Shown piece after piece: positions 53,931 to 62,855 of a stretch of 64,000 bases of DNA. Both the position numbers and the translations under genes were made by a program. The notes under the pieces are model-generated. The model searched no databases, had not been told where the DNA came from, and was given only the letters and a program-made list of their open reading frames with translations. The stretch is from Paenibacillus thiaminolyticus (GTDB lineage: Bacteria; Bacillota; Bacilli; Paenibacillales; Paenibacillaceae). The DNA lies in NCBI RefSeq assembly GCF_007066085.1, contig NZ_CP041405.1, forward strand, positions 4,791,001 through 4,855,000. Reading direction: 5' to 3'. The first letter of the stretch is position 1. Each line of letters starts with the position of its first letter.

Positions 53931-54790
53931 TACGAAGCCTCCTTGCTCATTATGGCTTTCGCCGTTGGAACGGCTGCAGTTGTCGTCTCGACATCGCGCG
54001 GCTCCGCCATGGGCTTGGATGCGCGCGCGGTCAGCTTCACAATCCATGCGCTAAGCATTCCCATCAGGATGAAGTACGTGACCGAAATGGCGCTTGCGAT
54101 ATGCCCGCTTGTGTTCAGTTGGGCGTACAAGTATAGCTGCATTGTCTCGAACCGGCCTCCGACGAGTATATTGATGAGTACGAACTCCCCGAACAGTAGT
54201 GAGAAGGAGAGCAGCGCCGAGACGAGAATGCCGGGCATGATGTTCGGCACGATAACGCGCAGGAAGGCGGTCATGCGGCTAGCGCCAAGCAACTCGGCCG
54301 CTTCCATGAGCGAACCGGCCTGCACCGCGCGCAGGCTGTTCCGTGTGCCTTGATACATGAAGGGGAGCATGCCGATGACATAGGCCCCGAACACAATGAT
54401 AATCATCGAGAGGCCCTTGCCCGAATAGGCCCGAATCAATCCAACGGCCATGATGACTCCAGGAACGGCATACGTCAGCATGACGAGCGATTGCATCCAG
54501 CGCTCCAGCCTTGGCGCATAGAGCGCAATGGCGAACGTAGCCGGTACAATGACGAGAACAGCGGTGAAGGTGGCGGCCCCGCTAAGCAGCAGAGAACGTC
54601 CGAATGCCTGCACGAAGCGTGTATCCTGGAACAATTGGCCGAACCAGTGCAGCGTCAACCCTTCGGGCAAAATCGTCTTGTTCCATGAGGTGGCCATCGA
54701 GTAGAGCAGGGTTGCGCATACCGGAACGAACAAATAGAGAAGCACCGCGGCGAAGGCGATGAACGGCAGTGAATGGGCCCATCGCTTCAT
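53930..54790 (-). CDS. ABC transporter permease
   Basis: 286 residues from the ATG at 54790 (GGAGGGATC before it), in an ATGA overlap with the other permease. About six helices, EAA loop LMEAAELLGASRMTAFLRVIVPNIMP. PotC/FbpB-like class. Confidence 0.88.
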   Translation of the reverse strand: MKRWAHSLPFIAFAAVLLYLFVPVCATLLYSMATSWNKTILPEGLTLHWFGQLFQDTRFVQAFGRSLLLSGAATFTAVLVIVPATFAIALYAPRLERWMQSLVMLTYAVPGVIMAVGLIRAYSGKGLSMIIIVFGAYVIGMLPFMYQGTRNSLRAVQAGSLMEAAELLGASRMTAFLRVIVPNIMPGILVSALLSFSLLFGEFVLINILVGGRFETMQLYLYAQLNTSGHIASAISVTYFILMGMLSAWIVKLTARASKPMAEPRDVETTTAAVPTAKAIMSKEAS

Positions 54791-55632
54791 GGCAGATCCC
54801 TCCGAACCTGGCGTGTCAGCCATTCATTGACGAGCATCGCGCCAAGCAGCGTCAGGCCGAGCAGTACGCCGAGGGCGCTTCCCAGTTCCGGGCGGGCGAA
54901 GATATCCCCGGAGACGAGCGCGCCGATGCGCACCGGGACGAGATTGTAATTGCTGCCGGTTAGCGCATAAGCCGAAGCATACGCGCCCATCGCATTGGCG
55001 AATAGGATGCTGAATGTCCCGGCGAGGCCCGGAAGCAGCACCGGCAGACCGACGCGTCTCCAGAATTGGAACGGGATAGCCCCGAGCAGCGCCGCAGCTT
55101 CCTTCCAGCTGTCCTGAATCGCGTGGAACAGAGGATATAGCAGCATAATGGCCAGCGGAAGCTGGAAGTACACGTAGATGACCGTCAGGCCCGACCATGA
55201 ATACAAATTAAAGGCTCCTGCCATATCGATGCCGAATTGGCGGAACAACAAGGTGAACAGGCCGCTGTTGCCGAGCAGCACGATGAAGGCGAACGCGAGC
55301 GGAATACCGGCGAAGTTCGACGTCAGGTTCGTGATGACCAGCATGCGCTCCTGAATAGGCTTCGGGAAGCGGGTGATCGCATAAGCGGCGAACACGGCGG
55401 CCGCAATGCCAGCCAAGCTTGACAACAAGGAGATGAGAATACTGTTCTCGAAGGCTTTCCCATAATACGGGTTCGTAAATATTTCTTTGTATTGATCGAA
55501 CGTGAATCCGCCGCCGCCGTCTGCTTGGAGGCTGCCCGATATCATCGTGAAGAGCGGGACGATGAGGAACAGCGCCACAAAAATGAGCAGCGGGATGACG
55601 GTGATGCATACCATGCTGTTGAACCGTTTCAT
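54787..55632 (-). CDS. ABC transporter permease
   Basis: 281 residues from the ATG at 55632 (AAGGAG 7 bases before). EAA-like loop SWKEAAALLGAIPFQFWRRVGLPVLLP; PotB-like class. The 148-base gap to the binding-protein gene has no supported gene; an overlapping 35-residue frame there (from 55791) is unconvincing. Confidence 0.88.
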   Translation of the reverse strand: MKRFNSMVCITVIPLLIFVALFLIVPLFTMISGSLQADGGGGFTFDQYKEIFTNPYYGKAFENSILISLLSSLAGIAAAVFAAYAITRFPKPIQERMLVITNLTSNFAGIPLAFAFIVLLGNSGLFTLLFRQFGIDMAGAFNLYSWSGLTVIYVYFQLPLAIMLLYPLFHAIQDSWKEAAALLGAIPFQFWRRVGLPVLLPGLAGTFSILFANAMGAYASAYALTGSNYNLVPVRIGALVSGDIFARPELGSALGVLLGLTLLGAMLVNEWLTRQVRRDLP

Positions 55633-55780
55633 CGGCATACTCCTTTCGGATATGATCTATCCAGGGAACTCCAAAGCGTCCCCTCACGGAGACGCCGGTT
55701 CCCGTTCCAGCAAGGCAAGCAGCCGCATCGTCACTAGCGGAAGCGCGATGTCGGGCAGCAGACGGAGCGTGAACTCGCCC

Positions 55781-56875
55781 CTATTGGACATGGATAAGCA
55801 CCTGCTCCTGCCATAATTGAGGGAGCTTCTTCGTCGTGTCTTCCCATGCGTTCAGATCTTTGACCGGCAAGGCGTTCCGGTACATGTCGTCCGGCAGCAG
55901 CATCGCCTTCGCATCGTCGGCCAGCTTCGCGTTCGTCCGGATAGGGCGGGCGTAGCCGCGGGCCAGATTCGACTGCCCTTCATCGGACAGAATATATTCG
56001 CGGGCCAGCATGGCGGCATGCGGATGCTTGGCGTACTTATTGATAACCGTTGCATATCCGCTGATGACGGAAGCTTCCTGCGGAATAACGACATCGAAGC
56101 GGTTCTTGTCGATTTTGTCACGATAGCCAAGCGCATTGAAATCCCAGAGGAAGCCAACCTCTACCTCCCCTTTTTCCAAGTTCGCCAATCCGGCGTCATT
56201 GGAAGCGAGGCGCTTGTTCTTCGCCAGCTCTGCGAAGAAATCGATGCCGGGCTGAATATTCTTCTCGTCGCCGCCGAAGGCGTACGCAGCTGCGAGCACC
56301 GCGAATTGCGCCTGGTTGGCCTTCATCACGTCGCCGACGGAGACCTTGAAGTCGCCGTTCTTGATGTCTGCCCATGTCTTGGGCGGATTCTTCACCTTGT
56401 TCTTGTCCGTGATGATGGCCAGCGTGCCGGTATAGCCGAGCATCCAGTGGCCCTCCTTATCCTTGGCCCAGTCCGGAATATCGCCCCAATAGGACGTCTT
56501 GTAGGGAAGAGTCAATCCCTTTTGCTTCGCCAGTGGTCCGAATGCAATGCCGACGTCGCCGATGTCGGCTGTGGCATCTTCTTTTTCCGCTTCGAACTTC
56601 GCAAGCTCTTCGGCACTCGACATGTCGGTATCCGTATGCTTCAAGTTATATTTCGTTCCTAAATCGTTCCATGTCTGCACCCAGTTGGCCCAGGTGTCCG
56701 GCATGCCGACCGAATTGACTTCTCCTTCTTGCTTGGCCTTGTCCACAATTTGCTCCAGCGTTAGCTTGGAGGCATCAACGGCCTCGGTACCGCCTTGTCC
56801 CGAAGAGCAGCCTGCCAGCATGAATACGGATGCGAGCGCGGCGGCTGTCCATTTCATGAAACGATGAGTACGCAT
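55781..56875 (-). CDS. ABC transporter substrate-binding lipoprotein
   Basis: 364 residues from the ATG at 56875 (AGGAG 8 bases before). Lipobox FMLAGCSSG. Mature domain TLEQIVDKAKQEGEVNSVGMPDTWANWVQTWNDL and FEAEKEDATADIGDVGIAFGPLAKQKGL fits the SBP_bac_6/8 class used for iron, polyamines, 2-aminoethylphosphonate and others. The operon has a DeoR-type regulator but no catabolic enzyme, so the ligand cannot be named. It is the first gene. Confidence 0.85.
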   Translation of the reverse strand: MRTHRFMKWTAAALASVFMLAGCSSGQGGTEAVDASKLTLEQIVDKAKQEGEVNSVGMPDTWANWVQTWNDLGTKYNLKHTDTDMSSAEELAKFEAEKEDATADIGDVGIAFGPLAKQKGLTLPYKTSYWGDIPDWAKDKEGHWMLGYTGTLAIITDKNKVKNPPKTWADIKNGDFKVSVGDVMKANQAQFAVLAAAYAFGGDEKNIQPGIDFFAELAKNKRLASNDAGLANLEKGEVEVGFLWDFNALGYRDKIDKNRFDVVIPQEASVISGYATVINKYAKHPHAAMLAREYILSDEGQSNLARGYARPIRTNAKLADDAKAMLLPDDMYRNALPVKDLNAWEDTTKKLPQLWQEQVLIHVQ

Positions 56876-57152
56876 AGTCATGACTCCTTTTTTCATTTAG
56901 TTTTCAGTTTGTTTTTCACCTGTTTACGCGTCTAATCATAAACAAATAAAGTTAAACCAACATCAAGCGGAAGATAAGCTTTTGTAAAGCAATGGCCGCT
57001 TAATGCAAACATTACGCGAAAAGGCTGGATTCCATCGGATAAAAAGCCGGTTGTTTTCTGGTACGGCGGGTCTATTGTGTTGCGGCCGGCGGGTGTCATA
57101 TACTTTTTCTGTATATACGGTCGGCAACCGTTCGGAAGGAGGGAGGCCAGCA

Positions 57153-57759
57153 ATGGAACGTTTCCGGGATGAACCGGGATACAAATACGCCTTCGGCGCC
57201 GTGCTATATCGCGGAGAGCAAGCGGCAGTGAAATGTCCGCAATGCGGTAGGCTCGCCTTCATCTATCAGGGAGATGAGCGGATAGAGGCAAGATGCACGG
57301 CATGCTTCTACCATGAGAAGGAGTCTGAAGCATACCGGTGGGGCCAGCGGAGTATGCGAAGCGTGCGCGAGATGGTTCAACGAGGACATGAAGGACAGGA
57401 AGCAGCATGCCCAGCGCATGATACATATCCGATGTCCTCACTGCTTTGCCATGAATCAGGTGCCGCTGCGCAGGACGCTGACTCGCAGAGGTTATTATTT
57501 CGATATCCGGCAGGGGCGCGATCCGGTATTCCATTTGGAGCTGTATTATCTCGACATGTTCCGCGGCAAGCCGGTATGGGCGCTGAACCGGGACCACCTC
57601 AACTATCTGATCGCCTACATATCGGCGGATCTGCGCGAGAAGCCGGACAACGGCATGATGCGGACGGCTTCGCATACGCTGCCTGCCTATATGAAGGAGG
57701 CCAAAAACAGAGCGGCGATGGTCAAGACGCTGCGCGGACTGCTGCATAAGGAAACTTGA
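57153..57759 (+). CDS. Zinc-ribbon-type protein, interrupted by an apparent frameshift
   Basis: The ATG at 57153 has GGAGGGAGG before it. Frame 1 gives FRDEPGYKYAFGAVLYRG then KCPQCGRLAFIYQGDERIEARCTACFYHE, a CxxC-CxxC zinc ribbon, to about 57340. Frame 2, one base on, gives GVCEACARWFNEDMKDRKQ and IHIRCPHCFAMNQVPL with two more CxxC pairs, and runs to a stop at 57759. The switch falls in CGGTGGGGCC (57335-57344); removing one G joins them as YRW-ASGVCEAC. The total is about 200 residues. Either an assembly error, a mutation or slippage. Function unknown. Confidence 0.7.
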
Positions 57760-57782
57760 CAGACAGCGATGGAGGAATCGAT

Positions 57783-58418
57783 ATGAAAAAGAGCGCCAAA
57801 CTGGGGATTGTGCTGGGTATCATCGCGGTGCTGCTTCTTCCCGCTTATTTCATTGGACGTACCTTCGGCCTGTTCCAGGGGGAGGTTGTGTTGACCCGTT
57901 ATGCGCTTGCGATAGAAGTTGATGGGCGGAAATACGATGTCTGGCCTCTTATCAGCAGCTTCTCCGCCATGGATAAGCAGGGAGAGGACCGGCAGCTCTA
58001 TTATCAGGCGGAGAGAAGCGACATCAACTATTTGTTCCAGCTTGCCTTTCGGGAGTTCGAGCCGAAGCCCTCCGATGACAATCCGTATCTAGCTGGAAGG
58101 ATTGAATACGGAGAGGAACGGGACAAGTATGCAACGGCGGTCCGTCAGTACGAAAATGCGAGAGATTCGAAGCAGATCTATCAATTCTATGACGAGAAGG
58201 GCCGTCTTATCTATACCTATGATCCGGAAGCCCCCATCGATCGCGGTTATATGAAGGAGATTATTGCCGCAGGCATGACCCGGCATACGGGAGGCGGCCA
58301 AAGCGAGGTCATAGATCCGTATCTCAATATTACGAAGCTGTTCAAGGATAAGCTGGACATCCGCGTGAAGCTGGATGTGGATGCGGAAGCCAAGCTGGTC
58401 ACGATATCCATGGACTAA
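57783..58418 (+). CDS. Membrane-anchored protein of unknown function
   Basis: 211 residues from the ATG at 57783 (GGAGG 7 bases before). One N-terminal helix (LGIVLGIIAVLLLPAYFIGRTFG), then a soluble domain facing out with YALAIEVDGRKYDVWPLIS and KLFKDKLDIRVKLDVDAEAKLVTISMD. No family recognised. It sits 23 bases after the zinc-ribbon gene and 17 before the next one, so the three probably form an operon. Confidence 0.65.
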   Translation: MKKSAKLGIVLGIIAVLLLPAYFIGRTFGLFQGEVVLTRYALAIEVDGRKYDVWPLISSFSAMDKQGEDRQLYYQAERSDINYLFQLAFREFEPKPSDDNPYLAGRIEYGEERDKYATAVRQYENARDSKQIYQFYDEKGRLIYTYDPEAPIDRGYMKEIIAAGMTRHTGGGQSEVIDPYLNITKLFKDKLDIRVKLDVDAEAKLVTISMD

Positions 58419-58435
58419 GGAGAGGAGGTGCTCCC

Positions 58436-58996
58436 ATGACGATTCAGCATCAACACAGATCGGGACCGGCCTATCTCGAAGGAGTTACCGTACCGGTGAA
58501 CCCGGAAGCATGGAGGGAGGAGGAATGGACGGGCAAGCTTCAGACTCCGGAAGGCCATACGAGATTTTATTTGTTCTACTATGGGGAACTAATGGATGAG
58601 CTGATTGCGGCAACCGAGTTCGCACCTCAGCTGATCGTCGCCGAAGATGCCGTAACCGGCCAACGGTACGTCCTGTTCGACGGCTGCAAGCACGGGTATG
58701 ACGCAATGCTGTGCGACATGTATTCGGACGAGCAGCGGAATGGCCGAACGCCGCTCCTCCCGTATATCGATCCCGATGGGGAGGATACGTTCGAGATTCG
58801 CATCACCGTCTTTTATAATGTAGATTGGAACGAGGAATTTTCGGAAGATGTGAATGAGGAAGGGCAACTGGAGCTGATCAGCGGAGAACTGTGCAGCTTC
58901 GCGGAAGCGAAGCGCAACGGATTCGATGCGCTTAGCATCTCTGTCGTGAACACCTCGGGACTGGAGACGGAGGCCGCTCAGGAAGAACTGGCTTGA
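58436..58996 (+). CDS. Hypothetical protein, 186 residues
   Basis: Soluble, acidic, no signal. It opens HRSGPAYLEGVTVPVNPEAW and contains FYLFYYGELMDELIAATEFAPQLIVAEDAVTGQRYVLFDGCKHGYDAM and ITVFYNVDWNEEFSE. AGGAGGTG precedes the ATG. No family recognised. Confidence 0.65.
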   Translation: MTIQHQHRSGPAYLEGVTVPVNPEAWREEEWTGKLQTPEGHTRFYLFYYGELMDELIAATEFAPQLIVAEDAVTGQRYVLFDGCKHGYDAMLCDMYSDEQRNGRTPLLPYIDPDGEDTFEIRITVFYNVDWNEEFSEDVNEEGQLELISGELCSFAEAKRNGFDALSISVVNTSGLETEAAQEELA

Positions 58997-59102
58997 CGAA
59001 CGCGTTGTGAACGCCTGCGGGGCCGGAGACAGCCGCCTGAAGCGTCCGCCTATGAGCCGCAGCATAGCGAGTGCCGTATGTAAGCTGCCTGCACGACAAG
59101 CA

Positions 59103-59144
59103 ACGCCCCATCGAGCACAGGCAACCCTGTGTTCGACGGGGCGT
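59103..59144. terminator. Bidirectional terminator
   Basis: A 19-bp stem with two G-T type mismatches (59103-59121 with 59126-59144) and a 4-base loop sits between two convergent genes. It exits into TTTGCG on the plus strand. Confidence 0.75.
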
Positions 59145-59150
59145 TTGCGA

Positions 59151-60236
59151 TCATATACAGAATTTGACTCTCCCGTCGAAAATCCATTCCTCCGGGGCGG
59201 ACGGGCGCTCGAACAAGCGCTCCGTGCCTTGTTCCTCAGCATAGTGCCGCTCTTCCTCCGTAATCGGAATCATCCAGAGCAGATTGACCGGATCGCCGCC
59301 GATCTTCGGCAGAGCGATAGCCGGCGCATACGGCGGCTGGGCAAGGGCCACCGCGGTGAAGCGCTCGTGACTGAGGGCGATCTCGCTGCACGGAATCGTA
59401 TGGCCCTTGGCGACGAACGTAAGATAAGTCCAGGGCAGATTGGCCTGCCCGCTTATGTACTGCAGCATCGGCTTCCCATGCTCGGCCAGCCAACGCGAAT
59501 CGCAGGCGAAGGCGAACTCGAACCTCCGCAGCAGCTCCGGCGTCTCCGTATATTGCTCTACCTTCGGCTGCGGCAGAATGGATACCCCCAGCGTCACCAC
59601 ATACGTGATATCGCCTCGTTCGACCGTCACCATGGCCCGCGGAGGCCAATGGCCGCCGTCTATGGCATAGTAGTTGGCCACGGGACCAAGTCCGGATTCA
59701 ATAGCCTCTAGATACTGCTGCTGTATCCCTTCCCATGAATGCTCGTCCCAGCTCTGCCAGAACTGATTGGCGAGCTCGATGCGCCGGAACAATGCGTTGG
59801 AATCCGGCGTTCCCAGCGGGAAGCACAGGTCCGACTCCTTGATGCAGTCCCTCGCATAGCCGGGATAACTGTGTTCGTCGGTGGACGAACCGGCCCATCC
59901 GGGGATGACGCTCACGATCTCATCCCGATAGAGCAGGGCGGCGGCATCGCCTTCCTCGAACCAGACGACAGCCAATTGCTCGGGAGCGAGCCGCTCCGCC
60001 CCTTCGGGATGGGCGCAGCAGTCTCTCGGCAGCATCGGAGCCCGGCCATGGCCCATCGTTTCCACGTCGAGCGCCTCCGGCGCTGGCCCGTAGTTCCTGA
60101 CCCAGCAAGCGCGAACGCTCGCGTATTCCTCGCCCGGGCAGTTCCATAAATAAAAATAAACGCAATCCTCATATTCCTCCACAAACGCTTGAATCGGGCA
60201 GATGGGCGAGAACTCTTCCAAAATGATATTTTTCAT
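59151..60236 (-). CDS. Suppressor-of-fused (SUFU) domain protein
   Basis: 361 residues. The C-terminal part PYAPAIALPKIGGDPVNLLWMIPITEEERHYAEEQGTERLFER is typical of the bacterial SUFU domain, and YVVTLGVSILPQ with LPWTYLTFVAKGHTIPC matches its core. Bacterial SUFU proteins are often immunity proteins for polymorphic toxins, but no toxin adjoins here. The N-terminal 150 residues (FVEEYEDCVYFYLWNCPGEEY) are a second domain of unknown type. GAGGTG precedes the ATG. Confidence 0.75.
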   Translation of the reverse strand: MKNIILEEFSPICPIQAFVEEYEDCVYFYLWNCPGEEYASVRACWVRNYGPAPEALDVETMGHGRAPMLPRDCCAHPEGAERLAPEQLAVVWFEEGDAAALLYRDEIVSVIPGWAGSSTDEHSYPGYARDCIKESDLCFPLGTPDSNALFRRIELANQFWQSWDEHSWEGIQQQYLEAIESGLGPVANYYAIDGGHWPPRAMVTVERGDITYVVTLGVSILPQPKVEQYTETPELLRRFEFAFACDSRWLAEHGKPMLQYISGQANLPWTYLTFVAKGHTIPCSEIALSHERFTAVALAQPPYAPAIALPKIGGDPVNLLWMIPITEEERHYAEEQGTERLFERPSAPEEWIFDGRVKFCI

Positions 60237-60478
60237 GTCTTCACCTCACAACGCGTATGCAATCCATTTGTTGCCGCCAAGTGGATATGGAGATAGGATA
60301 GCATCCGGCCGGCGAGGATACAATCAAGCTCGATATTATTTTATAGCTCTCCTTTTGGCAGCCCCTTTCCTTTGGAGTTCATAAGATTTGCATGGTCACA
60401 TTTCTTCCATAATTTGATTGACTAGAGTGGATACTTATGGTAATTTAATTAATGATAATGATTATCATTATCATTAAT
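60237..60478 (+). promoter_or_regulatory. Promoter with perfect Fur box
   Basis: TTGACT (60418-60423) and TAATTT (60441-60446), 17 bases apart, precede a perfect 31-bp palindrome at 60448-60478 (15 bases, one central T, 15 bases) built of GATAATGATTATCATTATC-type Fur repeats. Transcription should start inside the palindrome, so iron-loaded Fur would block it. The rest of this gap (60237-60417) holds no gene. Confidence 0.93.
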
Positions 60479-60545
60479 AGCGCAGGAAGGCAACCACCAT
60501 CCTATGCTTCATGCTTATCTTATATTAGCAAAAAGGAGGTTCCCC

Positions 60546-61763
60546 GTGGTTTCAAAAAAAGAGCTGCCGATAGACAGAAGCTTGCGGTCGCCTGACCGGA
60601 GCCGGAAAACCAACCTGAATGGGATCAAAGAATTTATGGATCAGCATTATGACGAATCGCTGTCGATCGGGCAACTGGCGCGGATGGCCAATATCAGCCC
60701 CAAATATTTTGTCGATCTCTTCAAGAAAACCTATGGCCTAAGCGCTATGGATTACTTGACGGCCGTGCGTATGAACCACGCGAAGCGATATTTGGCGGAA
60801 TCCGGAGAGCGTCTGCGCGATATTGCTCTGAAGGTTGGGTATAAGGACGAATTCTACTTTAGCCGCAAATTCAAGAAAGAAATCGGTGTGTCTCCGTCCG
60901 ACTTCGCGAAGAACGCGAGACGGCATATCGCCGCCTGCTCCTCTGCGTTGATAGGGCAATTGCTTGCGCTGGATGTCATGCCGGTGGCGGCGCCGCTCGA
61001 TCCGAAGTGGACGCCTCATTATTACCACGCTTTGCGGACGGAGATTCGATTCCATCTGATGCTTACCGCTCCTTATGCCTATCGCCCGTTCGAAGTGAAT
61101 CTGAACCGGCTGGTGCAGGCTCGTCCCGATGCGATTATTGGCACCGATGATCTCACATCCCTGGAGGAGACGAAAGTGAAGGAGATTGCTCCCTCTCTCA
61201 TAGTGTCGGCGCAAGACGGGTGGCGGGATCAACTGCAGAAGATTGGCCATTTTTTAAATAGAGAAGATAAAGCGGCGCAATGGATAGGCCGTTATGAACA
61301 GAGGGTTCAGTCCGCCCGGAAGCAGATTGGCGAAGTGTTGGGACAGGACAAGATACTCGCTCTGCGCATCTATGGACACCGCATCCATATCTATGGGAAC
61401 CGCGGGCTAGAGGAGGTGCTCTATCACGACCTCAAGTTGGAATCCGCATGCCAGAACGAAGCGTCCAGCGGTCCGCCGTTGACAATAGAGCGATTGGCGG
61501 AGATTGCCCCCGACCGAATTCTGGTCTTGATATGTCCCGAAGCGTCGTCCCGCGCCTTCTGGCTGGCGCTGCAGCACTCAGCCGAATGGCGGAAGCTGAC
61601 AGCGGTAAAGAACCGGTATGTCTATCCCATTACCTCCGATCCGTGGTGCGAATATTCCGCCGTCGCTATTACGCGTATGCTTGATGAAGCCTTGCTGCTG
61701 TTTACCGGAAATTGTCCAAATGGTTTTCTGGATAATGGCTATGGTGAATCCTTCGCCACCTGA
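60546..61763 (+). CDS. AraC-type activator fused to a siderophore-binding domain (Btr-like)
   Basis: 405 residues from the GTG at 60546, which has AAAGGAGG 6 bases before; the ATG at 60504 lacks one. N-terminal HTH pair IGQLARMANISPKYFVDLFKKTYG and LRDIALKVGYKDEFYFSRKFKKEIG, then a periplasmic-binding-type domain (PDAIIGTDDLTSLEETKVKEIAPSLI, LRIYGHRIHIYGNRG, LAEIAPDRILVLI). B. subtilis Btr has the same design: it binds bacillibactin and activates uptake genes. Here it is Fur-regulated and precedes a binding-lipoprotein gene, so it likely does the same. Confidence 0.9.
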   Translation: MVSKKELPIDRSLRSPDRSRKTNLNGIKEFMDQHYDESLSIGQLARMANISPKYFVDLFKKTYGLSAMDYLTAVRMNHAKRYLAESGERLRDIALKVGYKDEFYFSRKFKKEIGVSPSDFAKNARRHIAACSSALIGQLLALDVMPVAAPLDPKWTPHYYHALRTEIRFHLMLTAPYAYRPFEVNLNRLVQARPDAIIGTDDLTSLEETKVKEIAPSLIVSAQDGWRDQLQKIGHFLNREDKAAQWIGRYEQRVQSARKQIGEVLGQDKILALRIYGHRIHIYGNRGLEEVLYHDLKLESACQNEASSGPPLTIERLAEIAPDRILVLICPEASSRAFWLALQHSAEWRKLTAVKNRYVYPITSDPWCEYSAVAITRMLDEALLLFTGNCPNGFLDNGYGESFAT

Positions 61764-61775
61764 TCTATACTCAGT

Positions 61776-61794
61776 TCGAATGAGAATCATTATC
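61776..61794 (+). promoter_or_regulatory. Fur box before the siderophore-receptor gene
   Basis: TCGAATGAGAATCATTATC matches the 19-bp Fur consensus at 15 of 19 positions. It lies 20 bases before the GTG at 61814 and just downstream of a TATACT that could serve as a -10 box. Confidence 0.85.
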
Positions 61795-61813
61795 ACTTAG
61801 GGGGAGATATACC

Positions 61814-62842
61814 GTGTCAAAATCTCAAATTCATGCCAAGTCCAGCTTCATGGCCCGCATGTCGGGATTGCTGTGCTGCGTGCTTCTGGGAAGCGTGCTG
61901 ACGGCCTGCTCGATGGCAGAGAGCGAAGCCGCGCCGACCGGCCAACCAAGCTCTGTAACCGCCTCGGAAGTGTCTGCCGCAGCGGCGGACAGCGGCGCGA
62001 AGCCTTCCGGCGGCGAGCGGACGGTAACGGACGAGCTTGGCCATGAAATCAGAATTCCCGCCGAGCCCAAGAACATTTTCGCTCCCAACATGGAAGATTC
62101 CTTGCTCAAGCTGGGCGTCAAGCCGATAGCGCAATGGTCCAACGGGAACATGGGGCATGATTACCTGCAAGAGGAATTGAAGGACGTGCCGAAGCTTGAT
62201 CTCTCGGGAGGACTGCCATCGCCGGAGACGTTAATGGCTTACAATCCTGACTTGATTATTTTGCATACGGACACCTATGCCCAGAACGGGAACTATGAAA
62301 GCTACTCCAAGATTGCGCCAACCTATGTATTCAAAAATGCTTCCGGAAATATTGAGAAATCCCTCACTGCCATTGGAGATCTGCTTGGCAAAACCGAGGA
62401 GGCCAATAAGGCGCTGGAGGCTTATCAGCAAAAAGTGAAGGAAGGCCGGGAAAAGCTGAAGGAAGCGGTCGGAGACAAAAAGGTGGCGATTATCCGCTTT
62501 GCCCATAAAGGCGTCAGCCTGATGGGCGGCCAATACTTGTGCGGTTATGTCGTGCACCGCGATCTGGAGCTCGGGATATCCAATCTGGTAGGGAATGAGA
62601 ATAGCGCCAGCATATCTATGGAGATTCTCCCGGAATTGGACGCGGACTATATTTTTGTTCTCAATGCCTATAACCAGGGGACGGAGCGCATGACAGAAAT
62701 GATGGAAAGTCCAATCTGGAAGAGCATGCCTGCCGTCAAGGAGGGCCATGTATACGAAGTCAGCAATAAATATTGGCTTGGCAGCGGGCTCATCGCTTAC
62801 GAAAAAATTGTAGACGACACGGTTCGGCTGCTGACGGAATGA
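61814..62842 (+). CDS. Ferric-siderophore-binding lipoprotein
   Basis: 342 residues. GTG start with AGGGGGAG before it. Lipobox GSVLTACSMAE at about residues 27-37. The FepB-type fold shows RTVTDELGHEIRIPAEPKNIFAPNMEDSLLKLGVKPIAQW, YNPDLIILH and IYDVEV-like VYEVSNKYWLGSGLIAYE. It receives ferric siderophore at the cell surface and passes it to a FecCD-type permease not in this window. The dhb gene nearby suggests a catecholate ligand such as bacillibactin. Confidence 0.9.
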   Translation: MSKSQIHAKSSFMARMSGLLCCVLLGSVLTACSMAESEAAPTGQPSSVTASEVSAAAADSGAKPSGGERTVTDELGHEIRIPAEPKNIFAPNMEDSLLKLGVKPIAQWSNGNMGHDYLQEELKDVPKLDLSGGLPSPETLMAYNPDLIILHTDTYAQNGNYESYSKIAPTYVFKNASGNIEKSLTAIGDLLGKTEEANKALEAYQQKVKEGREKLKEAVGDKKVAIIRFAHKGVSLMGGQYLCGYVVHRDLELGISNLVGNENSASISMEILPELDADYIFVLNAYNQGTERMTEMMESPIWKSMPAVKEGHVYEVSNKYWLGSGLIAYEKIVDDTVRLLTE

Positions 62843-62855
62843 GCGGGGGGATAAC

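Noticed and set aside
55680..55791. 35-residue minus-strand frame between permease and binding-protein genes
   Set aside because: It overlaps the end of the binding-protein gene, has no ribosome site and no recognisable family.
57003..57749. Single 248-residue protein over the zinc-ribbon gene
   Set aside because: The second half is the wrong frame: the CxxC motifs and coding-like residues continue in the frame one base on, and the start at 57003 has no ribosome site.
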